Shown here one piece after another: positions 1-7,988 of a stretch of 64,000 bases of DNA. The DNA lies in assembly GCA_963666475.2 (NCBI GenBank), contig CAXXJM010000001.1, positions 868,001 to 932,000 on the forward strand, read 5' to 3'. This stretch comes from JBFHIZ01 sp963666475. Its GTDB lineage: Bacteria; Bacillota; Clostridia; Lachnospirales; Lachnospiraceae. Position 1 is the stretch's first letter; the number at the start of each line of letters is the position of its first letter. The notes beneath the pieces were generated by a model, which made no database searches, was not told where the DNA came from, and saw only the letters and a program-made list of their open reading frames with translations. The position numbers and the translations under genes were made by a program.

Positions 1-76
1 TCATTGGTACGTAAAGCGGGTCGGAAAGCAATTGTAAAATACGTTCTTTTCTTTTCTTTCTTATTTCTTTTTCCAA
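1..76 (-). CDS. rnr: Ribonuclease R, N-terminal fragment (cut by window edge)
   Basis: Only about 25 codons are inside the window; the gene runs leftwards off the edge. Reading minus from a TTG at 76-74, the product begins MEKEIRKKRK and continues with ILQLLSDPLYVPM, which resembles the winged-helix N-terminus of RNase R (3'-5' exoribonuclease for structured RNA). A ribosome site GGAG lies at 86-83, six bases before the TTG. Context supports this: secG followed by rnr (then smpB) is a common Firmicutes order. secG has its own terminator, so rnr should have a promoter in the 77-736 interval. The identity rests on a short stretch plus context, so it is likely but not certain. Confidence 0.72.
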   Translation of the reverse strand, partial: MEKEIRKKRKERILQLLSDPLYVPM

Positions 77-196
77 ATTTTTCTCCTGATAATATCTATA
101 TTGAGGTTATGACATAGCATATTTACGAATATACTAGCCTTGATTGTCTCACGTTCTTGTTGTTTGTTGTTTGTTTGTTCGCTTGTTCACTTGTTC

Positions 197-251
197 GTTT
201 GTTGTTTGTTGTTTGTTGTTTGTTGTTTGTTGTTTGTTGTTTGTTGTTTGT
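197..251. repeat. Heptanucleotide tandem repeat (GTTTGTT, about 7.9 copies)
   Basis: Perfect period-7 repeats of GTTTGTT start at 197, 204, 211, 218, 225, 232, 239 and a partial at 246. A degenerate flank (158-196) has the same TTGTT/GTTTG words with interruptions. On the minus strand, the direction of rnr, it reads AACAAAC, an A/C-rich sequence that would be unstructured as RNA. Confidence 0.95.
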
Positions 252-571
252 AATCAGAAAGGTTTGGGCAAATCAATTCAAATACATCTATTATTGCCCA
301 CCGACAAGCATATCTATGTGTTTGATACATCAAAAAAAGATAGGAAAGTCGCTTTTGGAACTATCTTGACGTGAATAAATCAAATATGCCCAAATTTTTT
401 TCCATTTTGGACATATATTCTTCTTTCTACAGAAATATTGTCCAAACAAGCATATTCTCCAAGTGATCACATGTAAAATAACCTTTACAGTCACACAAAA
501 ACATGATGCTTGGGCAGATATTTTATATTTATAAGAAAAGTGTCCAATCAGGGACCAAAATCAAAATAAAC

Positions 572-657
572 TATCGCCATATTAAATCGCTAGCGCCTTA
601 TTCATTCACTAGCGCCATAAACGAAAACCCAGACCAAGCATTATTATTAGCACCTTA
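572..657. repeat. 19-bp-phased direct repeats (TAkCgCCwTA boxes)
   Basis: Boxes TATCGCCATA (572), TAGCGCCTTA (591), TAGCGCCATA (610) and TAGCACCTTA (648) fall on an exact 19-base register. The expected box at 629 is degenerate. The phasing suggests iterated protein-binding sites or the remnant of a 19-bp tandem repeat. Confidence 0.8.
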
Positions 658-736
658 ATATATCCATATCAAAGCAAATCACCGGTTTCTTCATGAACAC
701 CTGAAAATCAAGTTGCTTTCTTTTTGCTATATAAGC

Positions 737-772
737 AAAAAAAAGACACCCTTTTGCAAGAGTGTCTTTTTT
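737..772 (-). terminator. Intrinsic terminator of gpmI-secG
   Basis: AAAAGACAC (741-749) pairs with GTGTCTTTT (762-770), with a short inner CTT/AAG stem. On the minus strand the hairpin is followed by a run of T. It begins immediately after the secG stop. Confidence 0.9.
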
Positions 773-773
773 A

Positions 774-1016
774 TTATGCCGTTGGAATGTTTAGCACGAT
801 TGCTAAAACCATGAACAGAATAGCAAGTACTCTGGTTACTTTAACAAGAAAACCTTCCATAGAACGTCCCTTATTTTTTCCCCAGTAAGTCTCTGCGCCT
901 CCGCTAATAGATCCAAGCCCTGCACTCTTTCCTTCTTGCATTAAAACGAATACAGTTAATAATATACATACGATAATAAATAGAACCACGATAATTGGTC
1001 TAATTGCTGCGAACAT
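774..1016 (-). CDS. secG: Preprotein translocase subunit SecG
   Basis: An 80-residue membrane protein of the SecYEG channel, which assists SecA-driven protein export. Two hydrophobic helices (about residues 5-25 and 59-77) flank the conserved loop with QEGKSAGLG and GGAETYWGKNKGRS, typical of SecG. The start at 1016 was chosen because GGAGGTG lies just upstream and the product then begins MFAAIRPII at the first helix; a 13-codon longer reading would add a polar tail unlike the family. It follows gpmI by 66 bases and is followed by a strong terminator, so gpmI-secG appear co-transcribed. Confidence 0.95.
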   Translation of the reverse strand: MFAAIRPIIVVLFIIVCILLTVFVLMQEGKSAGLGSISGGAETYWGKNKGRSMEGFLVKVTRVLAILFMVLAIVLNIPTA

Positions 1017-1082
1017 AGTACACCTCCCAAAATCAGTTACATCTAAGTGTAGCATAATACTTTGTACATTTCAACTGTTTAT

Positions 1083-2624
1083 TTATTTACGAATCAATAG
1101 TGATTTTCCAGTCATTTCTTTTGGCTGTTCCATTCCCATTACTTCAATTAATGTAGGGATAATATCTGCCAAAGCTCCTCCATCACGAAGTGTATACTCT
1201 TCATCATAGTTTACCAAGATAAATGGAACTTGATTTGTAGTATGCGCGGTAAATGGAGTATGTGTTTCATAGTCAATCAACTGTTCTACATTTCCATGAT
1301 CTGCACAAATAAATAATACTCCATCTTCTTCTATGATTGCATCATATGTTGCTCCAACACATTCATCAACTGCTTCAACTGCTTTGATTGCAGCACTTTC
1401 CACTCCAGTATGTCCTACCATATCTGGATTTGCAAAGTTAATAATAATGACATCATATTTATTGGAATGAATTGCATCCACTAGCTTCTCTTTGACTTCA
1501 TATGCACTCATTTCTGGCTTCAAATCATAGGTCGCTACTTTTGGAGAATTTACCAAAATTCGATCTTCTCCTTTATTTGGTTGTTCAATTCCTCCGTTAA
1601 AGAAAAATGTAACATGTGCATATTTTTCGGTTTCCGCAATACGTGCCTGCGTAAGATCATTGTTTGCAAGCCATTCTCCGAACGTGTTTTCAAGTTTCAC
1701 TTTACGGAATGCTACTTCCTTATGTGGAATGGTTGGATCATAATCTGTAAAACATACATATTTTAAATCCAAACGTTTCGCTCTTTCAAATCCTTTAAAA
1801 TCATCATCACAAAATGCTCTTGTGATTTCTCTTGCTCGGTCAGGTCTGAAGTTGAAGAAAATCACAGAATCGCCATCTTCAATAACAGCAACTGGTTTTC
1901 CATCTTTTACAACTGCAGTAGGCTTAACAAATTCATCAGTTTCTCCACGTTCATAGGATTCTTGAATTGCATCCACTCCATCAGCCGAAGTTAGACCTTC
2001 ACCTTTTGTCAATACATCATAAGCATATTTAACACGGTCATAGTTGTTGTCTCGGTCCATTGCATAATATCTTCCGTGAACAGACGCAATCTGCCCAACC
2101 CCGATTTCTTTCATTTTTGCTTCCAAAGCTTCTGCAAAACCTTTTCCACTTGAAGGTGGTGTATCTCTACCATCTAAGAAGCAATGCACATATACTTTTT
2201 CAAGACCATTCCTTTTTGCTAGTTCTAATAATGCATAAATGTGTTCATTGTTACTGTGAACTCCACCACTTGATACAAGACCATATAAATGAAGTGCACT
2301 ATTTTTCTCTTTGCAGTTTTCGACTGCAGATAAAAGTGCTTCGTTTTCAAAAAAATCTCCATCCTGAATGGATTTTGTAATTCTTGTCAAATCCTGGTAT
2401 ACGATTCTTCCAGCACCCATATTCAAATGACCAACTTCTGAATTTCCCATCTGTCCTTCTGGTAATCCAACAGCAAGTCCGCTTGCATTTCCTTTTACAA
2501 ATGGATATTTTTCCATTAGCATATCTATTGTTTTGGTATTGCCTTCTTTTACGGCATTCCCTTCTATCTTGTCATTCAGTCCATATCCATCTAAAATCAT
2601 TAGTACAACAGGTTTTTTTCTCAT
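1083..2624 (-). CDS. gpmI: 2,3-bisphosphoglycerate-independent phosphoglycerate mutase
   Basis: Converts 3-phosphoglycerate to 2-phosphoglycerate in glycolysis using two Mn ions and a phosphoserine intermediate. The 513 residues match the usual length. Visible motifs are LMILDGYG (metal ligand Asp12), GNSEVGHLNMGAGR (catalytic Ser62), HGRYYAMDRD, PDMVGHTG and the C-terminal CADHGNVEQ metal motif, in the alkaline-phosphatase-superfamily order. The start at 2624 has a GGAG site and the expected MRKKPVVLMI beginning; 33 in-frame codons upstream are rejected. A promoter with TTGCGA/TATAAT lies just upstream, so it is transcribed independently of gap-pgk-tpiA, from which it is separated by about 6.7 kb. 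Confidence 0.97.
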   Translation of the reverse strand: MRKKPVVLMILDGYGLNDKIEGNAVKEGNTKTIDMLMEKYPFVKGNASGLAVGLPEGQMGNSEVGHLNMGAGRIVYQDLTRITKSIQDGDFFENEALLSAVENCKEKNSALHLYGLVSSGGVHSNNEHIYALLELAKRNGLEKVYVHCFLDGRDTPPSSGKGFAEALEAKMKEIGVGQIASVHGRYYAMDRDNNYDRVKYAYDVLTKGEGLTSADGVDAIQESYERGETDEFVKPTAVVKDGKPVAVIEDGDSVIFFNFRPDRAREITRAFCDDDFKGFERAKRLDLKYVCFTDYDPTIPHKEVAFRKVKLENTFGEWLANNDLTQARIAETEKYAHVTFFFNGGIEQPNKGEDRILVNSPKVATYDLKPEMSAYEVKEKLVDAIHSNKYDVIIINFANPDMVGHTGVESAAIKAVEAVDECVGATYDAIIEEDGVLFICADHGNVEQLIDYETHTPFTAHTTNQVPFILVNYDEEYTLRDGGALADIIPTLIEVMGMEQPKEMTGKSLLIRK

Positions 2625-2673
2625 ATTATTTCTCCGTTTCTTACTTGTTAAAAAGATATCTTTCCAAGTTCGA

Positions 2674-2702
2674 ATTATACACGTTTTTCTATGTCTTCGC
2701 AA
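2674..2702 (-). promoter_or_regulatory. SigA-type promoter of gpmI-secG
   Basis: -35 TTGCGA (2702-2697) and -10 TATAAT (2679-2674) on the minus strand, spacer 17, about 50 bases before the gpmI start. Confidence 0.75.
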
Positions 2703-2858
2703 CCGTTTCGAGGGATTCTTCATGAATATTTAAGAGAAAATTCCCATGGTTTTCAGTCTTCTTTTTATAAATTGTATAACTTGTACAATTCCCTTGCAAA
2801 CAAAGCATATATTATAGTAAAATAATAAAACACTTATTCCAAAAAAAGGGGAAAATAA

Positions 2859-4025
2859 ATGATTTCTTTTATTGAAAAACTATTAAAATTAAACGATAAA
2901 GATCCAACTGATCCAAATGTCAGACAAACGTATGGTGTATTTACAAGCGGAGTTGGTATTGGCTTAAATATCTTGCTTTTTTTTGGAAAACTAATCGTAG
3001 GTACACTGAGTCACTCAATTTCCATAACTGCGGATGCTTACAACAACTTATCCGATGCTTCATCTTCTATAATTACGATGATCGGCTTTAAAATGTCAAA
3101 CGAAAAACCTGACAAAGATCACCCCTTTGGACATGGTCGTATTGAGTATGTGTCGGGGGCAATTGTTTCTTTTTTAATCTTACTTGTTGGTTTTGAGCTT
3201 GTTAAGTCATCTTTTTTGAAAATTTTAAACCCTGTTGAATTAGAAGTCACCACATTTACAATCATCATTCTTGTTATTTCCATTTTAGTTAAACTATATA
3301 TGACTTTCTACAATACTAGAATAGCAAAAAAAATAGACTCTACTGCCATGAGAGCCACTGCACTTGATAGTCGAAACGATGCAATCACGACTACTTTCGT
3401 TCTACTCACCTCCATAATTTCTTTGTTTTGCAAGTTTAACATTGATGGATATGTTGGACTTCTGGTCGGTCTGTTCATTATTTATTCCGGTTTTCAAGCT
3501 GCAAAGGATACGATCAATCCATTACTTGGGGAACCCCCTACGCTAGAATTTGTTGAACAGATTCGCGAAACGGTTGTTTCTCATAAAGATATCATTGGTG
3601 TACACGATATTATCGTTCATAATTATGGTCCAGGTCGAGTAATTCTTTCCCTGCACGCAGAGGTTCCATACGATTGTGATATTTTAGAAATACACGATAC
3701 AATTGATAACATTGAAAAAGAACTTGGGCAAAAATTCAACTGTCATGCCACGATTCATATGGATCCTTTTAAAACAGACGACCCACTTACTACATCCTTG
3801 CAGAAATTTGCAATTGGAATTTTAAGAAAACATTTTGAAAATGTTACATTACATGATTTTCGAATTGTTCCCGGTCCAACGCACACAAATATCTTATTTG
3901 ATATTGTAATTCCATTTAACTACTCCATATCCGATGAGGAAATTATTGAAACAATAAGAAGTGATTTTAAAAAGCAAGATCCAACCTATGAGGTCATCAT
4001 AGAAATTGACAAAGAATTTGTGTAA
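2859..4025 (+). CDS. Cation diffusion facilitator (CDF) transporter with duplicated C-terminal domain
   Basis: An inner-membrane divalent-metal/proton antiporter of the CDF (ZitB/FieF/MntE) family; the metal cannot be told from sequence. Hydrophobic segments fill roughly residues 25-215. The TM2 metal site is suggested by ADAYNNLSD (about 58-66), followed by the family motif DHPFGHGRIEY (87-97); a second site is near LDSRND (about 168-174). The first cytoplasmic domain has HDIIVHNYGPG and HAEVP. At 388 residues it is about 90 longer than usual, and the extra tail (LHDFRIVPGPTHTN, DIVIPF) resembles a second copy of that domain. A purine-rich site (AAAGGGGAA) precedes the start. Plus strand, opposite to the flanking glycolytic genes. 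Confidence 0.9.
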   Translation: MISFIEKLLKLNDKDPTDPNVRQTYGVFTSGVGIGLNILLFFGKLIVGTLSHSISITADAYNNLSDASSSIITMIGFKMSNEKPDKDHPFGHGRIEYVSGAIVSFLILLVGFELVKSSFLKILNPVELEVTTFTIIILVISILVKLYMTFYNTRIAKKIDSTAMRATALDSRNDAITTTFVLLTSIISLFCKFNIDGYVGLLVGLFIIYSGFQAAKDTINPLLGEPPTLEFVEQIRETVVSHKDIIGVHDIIVHNYGPGRVILSLHAEVPYDCDILEIHDTIDNIEKELGQKFNCHATIHMDPFKTDDPLTTSLQKFAIGILRKHFENVTLHDFRIVPGPTHTNILFDIVIPFNYSISDEEIIETIRSDFKKQDPTYEVIIEIDKEFV

Positions 4026-4064
4026 ACTTTTCATACATTTATCTAAGTTTTTTTTCATTTTCTA

Positions 4065-4093
4065 TTGACTTTAAAAAATAGTTGATGTATTCT
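4065..4093 (+). promoter_or_regulatory. Promoter of the ABC-exporter leader
   Basis: -35 TTGACT (4065-4070) and -10 TATTCT (4088-4093), spacer exactly 17. It lies 33 bases before the leader ORF, so the transcript would contain the small ORF, the terminator and then the two ABC genes. Confidence 0.8.
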
Positions 4094-4126
4094 AAACTAA
4101 ATTCAAAGAAAAGGAGGTAATAAAAA

Positions 4127-4204
4127 ATGTTTAACAAAAAATCAGCACAAGCGAACACAACTACAAAAAAACACACAAATTACCTCATCGGTTCTACTCT
4201 CTGA
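4127..4204 (+). CDS. Putative 25-residue leader peptide of the ABC exporter
   Basis: ATG at 4127 follows a near-perfect ribosome site (AAGGAGGTAA) and opens a 25-codon frame ending TGA at 4204. The peptide begins MFNKKSAQAN, has a Thr/Lys-rich middle (TTTKKHTN) and ends YLIGSTL. It has no membrane helix or recognisable domain. It sits between a consensus-like promoter and an intrinsic terminator, directly ahead of two ABC exporter genes. That arrangement is known for attenuation leaders such as bmrB ahead of bmrCD in Bacillus subtilis. Function as a regulatory peptide is inference; it could instead be a small functional protein. Confidence 0.65.
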   Translation: MFNKKSAQANTTTKKHTNYLIGSTL

Positions 4205-4254
4205 TATAGTTATATGATTTTTTATCCTATAATTATTTCATTTATTATGACTAC

Positions 4255-4287
4255 AATTGCGGTAATTCGTTTATCGCAATTTTTTTT
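4255..4287 (+). terminator. Intrinsic terminator / putative attenuator before the ABC genes
   Basis: An 11-bp stem, AATTGCGGTAA (4255-4265) with TTTATCGCAATT (4270-4281), carries a TTCG-containing loop and runs into eight T. It lies 51 bases after the small-ORF stop and about 75 before the first ABC gene, so most transcripts from 4065 should stop here unless antitermination occurs. GGTAATT of the 5' arm (4261-4267) is complementary to AATTACC inside the small ORF (4178-4184). Confidence 0.85.
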
Positions 4288-4362
4288 ATGTTTTTTTTTG
4301 GAAAATGACCCATTTCAAATGATTACATAGCAAGAAAACTCTTATGACGGAAAGGTATGATT

Positions 4363-6102
4363 ATGAAAATTTTAAAGAAACTGATACTGAAGCAATTACC
4401 TCTATATATCATCGCGATTATTGCGATGTTTATTGTAATTGGTTTTGATATCGTAACGCCTCTAATTACTAGAGACATTATTGACAATGTAATTGTTGAT
4501 GGAAAACTTGCACTTCTATCGCACTATCTGATTGTACTATTATTGATAGGTATAGGACGATTTATTTTCCCTTATGTAAAAGAATTCTTTTTTGACATGG
4601 CTGGCAGCAAAGTTGCCTGTGAATTAAGAAAAAAACTCCTTTCTCATATTCAGGGATTATCTTCTGGATATTTTGAAAAAAACAGCACTGGAGAATTAAT
4701 GGCAAGAGTAAAGGATGACGTCGATCGTATTTGGGATGGACTCACATTTGTATCCTTCCTTACTATTCAAGTCGTATTCCAGGTAATTGCAATAATCATT
4801 TCCATGATTCGATTAAATGGATGGTTAACCATTGCCCCTGTTCTTGCAATGACTTTTTGTGGATTTTTAGCCTTCACCATGGAAAACAAAATGGGAAAAG
4901 TGTATGGTGAAATCAGTGAAGAGAATGCTGCTCTGAACCGTGTTGCAGGAGAAAATTTATCTGGTGTTCGTACGGTAAAAGCTTTTGCAAAAGAAAAATA
5001 TGAAATCAAAAAATTTCTAGAACACAATCAAAAGTATTATGAATTGAACATCGAAAACAATCGAATCTTCGTAAAATACTATCCTTATTTCCAGTTGGTA
5101 TCAAAGCTTCTTCCTGTTATCATTTTATTGATCGGTGGATTTATTGTTATTCAAGGAAATATGACCATTGGTACTCTTTCCGCATTTATTACTTATGCAA
5201 TGAATATCATATGGCCAATGGAAATGCTCGGATGGCTTACGGATGCATTCTCTACCACCATTGCTTCTGGGAAAAAACTCAATGTTATTTTCTCCGAAAA
5301 ACCAGACATCCTTGAGTCAGAGGAACCAGAAATCGTAGAAACGGTTACTGGACACATCAAATTCGAACATGTTTCTTTTCATAAGGAAGATGGTATTGAT
5401 ATTTTATCTGATATCAACTTCGAGGTCGAACCTGGTAAAACAATTGGAATCATGGGAAGTACTGGTGCAGGAAAGTCCTCACTACTCTTGCTCTTACAAA
5501 GGTTTTACGATCCATATAACGGAAGCATCTCTATAGATGGGGTCAATATCAAAGACATGACGTTCAAACAGCTCCGTCAAAGTATCGCCGTGGTATCTCA
5601 AGATGTATTTTTGTTTTCTGACACCATCGAAGAAAATATTAAACTTGGACAAAGCAACAAACTAGATATAAAAACTGTGCAGCATGCATCAGACAACTCA
5701 TTAGCCCGTGAATTCATCGAAAAATTAGATCAAAAATACGATACGATCATCGGCGAACGTGGTGTTGGATTATCTGGCGGACAAAAGCAACGTCTATCTA
5801 TTGCCAGAGCACTATCCAAAGATGCACCAATCCTAGTTTTGGATGATTCCACTTCCGCTCTGGATATGGAAACAGAACATGAAATCTGGCGACGACTACA
5901 TGCATTAAAAAATACAACCAAACTAATTATTACACATCGTATTAGTGCAGTTTCAAAAGCTGATGAAATCATAATACTTGATGATGGAAAAATCATAGAG
6001 CGTGGAACTCATGCTTCCTTGTTAGACCAAAAAGGATACTATTACCAAACCTACTTAGCACAGTATGGAAGTCACATTCCAGAAGAATTGGAAGCAGTGT
6101 AA
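4363..6102 (+). CDS. ABC exporter half-transporter, degenerate-site subunit (BmrC-like)
   Basis: A 579-residue exporter half: about 300 residues with six predicted membrane helices, then a nucleotide-binding domain with Walker A GSTGAGKSS (near 365), signature LSGGQKQR (near 470) and Walker B ILVLDDSTSALD. The residue after the Walker B Asp, normally the catalytic Glu, is Asp here. Family knowledge: this substitution marks the degenerate ATP site of heterodimeric exporters (BmrC/BmrD, TM287/288). The ATG at 4363 is preferred over 4357 because AAAGG then sits seven bases away. It pairs with the next gene, 37 bases downstream. Substrate unknown; multidrug or peptide export is the usual role. 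Confidence 0.92.
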   Translation: MKILKKLILKQLPLYIIAIIAMFIVIGFDIVTPLITRDIIDNVIVDGKLALLSHYLIVLLLIGIGRFIFPYVKEFFFDMAGSKVACELRKKLLSHIQGLSSGYFEKNSTGELMARVKDDVDRIWDGLTFVSFLTIQVVFQVIAIIISMIRLNGWLTIAPVLAMTFCGFLAFTMENKMGKVYGEISEENAALNRVAGENLSGVRTVKAFAKEKYEIKKFLEHNQKYYELNIENNRIFVKYYPYFQLVSKLLPVIILLIGGFIVIQGNMTIGTLSAFITYAMNIIWPMEMLGWLTDAFSTTIASGKKLNVIFSEKPDILESEEPEIVETVTGHIKFEHVSFHKEDGIDILSDINFEVEPGKTIGIMGSTGAGKSSLLLLLQRFYDPYNGSISIDGVNIKDMTFKQLRQSIAVVSQDVFLFSDTIEENIKLGQSNKLDIKTVQHASDNSLAREFIEKLDQKYDTIIGERGVGLSGGQKQRLSIARALSKDAPILVLDDSTSALDMETEHEIWRRLHALKNTTKLIITHRISAVSKADEIIILDDGKIIERGTHASLLDQKGYYYQTYLAQYGSHIPEELEAV

Positions 6103-6139
6103 ATAAAAGCATAAATAATCAATATAGAAAGGTAACAAT

Positions 6140-7918
6140 ATGGGAACAAATTCAGCAAAAATCGATGAAGAATTGCGTTATGTCAAAAAATCAACAACTC
6201 TTCTCCGGCTTTTCTCTTATATGAAAGATTTTAAAAAAGATATTGTAGTTGTCCTCTTTTTGATGGCAATCAGTATCACCGTCTCACTCTTAAATCCGAT
6301 GATTTTAGAAAGAGCGATTGACGTAAATATCGCAAATAAAGACTATATGGGATTGATCATTCTGGCAACAATTTCACTGGGAATCAACTTGATCTTCTTT
6401 TTTGCGATACGAATGCGTATGAAAATTATGGCTAGAGTCGTGAACTCTATACTTGCTACGGTACGTAAGGAACTATACATTCACATTCAAACTCTGGATT
6501 TCAATTTTTTTGACTCCAGACCTACAGGAAAAATTCTTGCAAGAATCATTGGAGACGTCAATGCTTTACGAAATGTACTCTCCAGTTCGGTGACAATCTT
6601 AATTCCAGATTTTTTAACAATCATAGCAATCGCAATCATTATGTTTGCCAAGCATGCAAGACTCGCTCTTGCTGCTCTCTTGATTGTTCCATTTATGGCC
6701 GCTGGTCTTTGGTTTGTTGAAATCGTTTCACACAAACGCTGGCAAATTAACAAAAAGAAAACCTCTAATGTATCTGCCTATATTCATGAAAATCTTTCCG
6801 GAATGCGTGTTGTTCAAAGTTTTTGCGCAGAGGAAGAAACCAGTGAAAGTTTTGCAGCACTTGCGGATGAACAACGTGATTCCTTTGTGGCTGCTGTTAA
6901 GATCAACGACATCTTCTTCTCAATTATCAACTTCTCCTCCGTAATCGGAGCTGTACTGATGTACTTTGTTGGAATTCAGATTATCGGTGTCGAGTCCATT
7001 ACAATCGGTACCTTCATTGCATTTTCTACTTATCTTGGAATGTTTTGGAACCCGATCAGTAACCTTGGAAATTTTTATAATCAGCTTGTCACAAATATTT
7101 CAGGTGCGGAACGTATTTTTGAGATATTAGATACGGATACCTCGATTGAAAATGACAACGAAAGCATTGAAATCCCTGACATGAGCGGTCAAGTTATATT
7201 TAATGATGTATCATTTAGCTACATTGAAGATATTCCAGTTCTTGACCATGTAAGTTTTCAAGTCAATGCAGGCGAAACAATTGCACTTGTAGGACCTACC
7301 GGAGCTGGAAAATCAACAATCATTAACCTTGTATCTCGTTTTTATGACGTAACAGGAGGCGAAATACTTATTGATGGGATCAATATTCGTAAATTGGATC
7401 TGGAATCATTACGCAGTCAGTTAGGAATCATGACACAGGACAACTTTATTTTCTCTGGTACCATCCGCGACAACATCAAATATGGTAATCAGGAGGCAAC
7501 CGACGAAGAAATGATTCGTGCTGCTGAAGCAGTTTGTGCTCATGACTTTATATCAAAAATGAAAGATGGATATGACACGACCTTGCAAGAACGTGGAACC
7601 GGATTATCCGAAGGTCAAAAACAGTTGCTGGCTTTTGCACGTACAATGCTAATGTCACCAAAAATTCTAATTCTTGACGAAGCAACTTCTAGTATCGATA
7701 CAAAAACTGAAATCCTTGTTCAAAAAGGTATTGCTTCTCTCGTATCTGGGCGAACATCTTTTATTATCGCTCATCGATTATCCACAATTCAAAATGCAGA
7801 TCGTATTTTTGTTATTGATGATAATCATATTGTAGAATCTGGAACACCTAGTGAACTCATGAATAACAAAGGATTCTATTACAATCTTTATATGGCACAA
7901 TTTAAAGAAATCAGTTAA
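6140..7918 (+). CDS. ABC exporter half-transporter, catalytic-site subunit (BmrD-like)
   Basis: 592 residues, with an N-terminal six-helix export domain and a C-terminal ATPase: Walker A GPTGAGKST (near 385), signature LSEGQKQL (near 489), Walker B ILILDEATSSID with the canonical Glu, and switch His in IIAHRLST. The signature reads LSEGQ rather than LSGGQ, the companion degeneration to Asp-for-Glu in the preceding subunit. Together they would make one consensus and one degenerate ATP site, as in heterodimeric exporters. A GAAAGG site precedes the ATG. The gene is followed at once by a strong terminator, so leader plus two ABC genes form one unit. Confidence 0.93.
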   Translation: MGTNSAKIDEELRYVKKSTTLLRLFSYMKDFKKDIVVVLFLMAISITVSLLNPMILERAIDVNIANKDYMGLIILATISLGINLIFFFAIRMRMKIMARVVNSILATVRKELYIHIQTLDFNFFDSRPTGKILARIIGDVNALRNVLSSSVTILIPDFLTIIAIAIIMFAKHARLALAALLIVPFMAAGLWFVEIVSHKRWQINKKKTSNVSAYIHENLSGMRVVQSFCAEEETSESFAALADEQRDSFVAAVKINDIFFSIINFSSVIGAVLMYFVGIQIIGVESITIGTFIAFSTYLGMFWNPISNLGNFYNQLVTNISGAERIFEILDTDTSIENDNESIEIPDMSGQVIFNDVSFSYIEDIPVLDHVSFQVNAGETIALVGPTGAGKSTIINLVSRFYDVTGGEILIDGINIRKLDLESLRSQLGIMTQDNFIFSGTIRDNIKYGNQEATDEEMIRAAEAVCAHDFISKMKDGYDTTLQERGTGLSEGQKQLLAFARTMLMSPKILILDEATSSIDTKTEILVQKGIASLVSGRTSFIIAHRLSTIQNADRIFVIDDNHIVESGTPSELMNNKGFYYNLYMAQFKEIS

Positions 7919-7924
7919 TATAGT

Positions 7925-7971
7925 ATGCCCCACCAAGCCGTTGCAATCGCACAGGCAGGTGGGGCATTTTT
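7925..7971 (+). terminator. Intrinsic terminator of the ABC operon
   Basis: A perfect 10-bp stem, ATGCCCCACC (7925-7934) with GGTGGGGCAT (7958-7967), is followed by TTTTT. It lies between the convergent ABC and AraC genes; the T-run favours the plus strand. Confidence 0.93.
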
Positions 7972-7988
7972 ATCATTAAATTCCTCTC

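Larger units (their letters stand above)
77..736. other. Non-coding interval between secG and rnr
   Basis: No convincing gene. It holds a GTTTGTT heptanucleotide array (197-251, with degenerate relatives from about 158), a 19-bp-phased repeat of TAGCGCCATA-like boxes (572-657), and several scattered TTGGGC/GCCCAA words (for example near 264, 388 and 513). Because secG ends in a terminator, this DNA is presumably the promoter and leader region of rnr. I could not identify a convincing -35/-10 pair. Confidence 0.6.

Noticed and set aside
144..374. Two overlapping plus-strand frames rich in Cys, Leu, Phe and Val
   Set aside because: They are translations of the GTTTGTT array; the periodic residues come from the 7-base repeat, there is no ribosome site, and no family resemblance.
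4205..4254. Second small terminator (ATATA/TATAT then TTTTTT) after the leader ORF
   Set aside because: The stem is very short and AT-only with almost no loop; the T-run more likely belongs to a long-range pairing.
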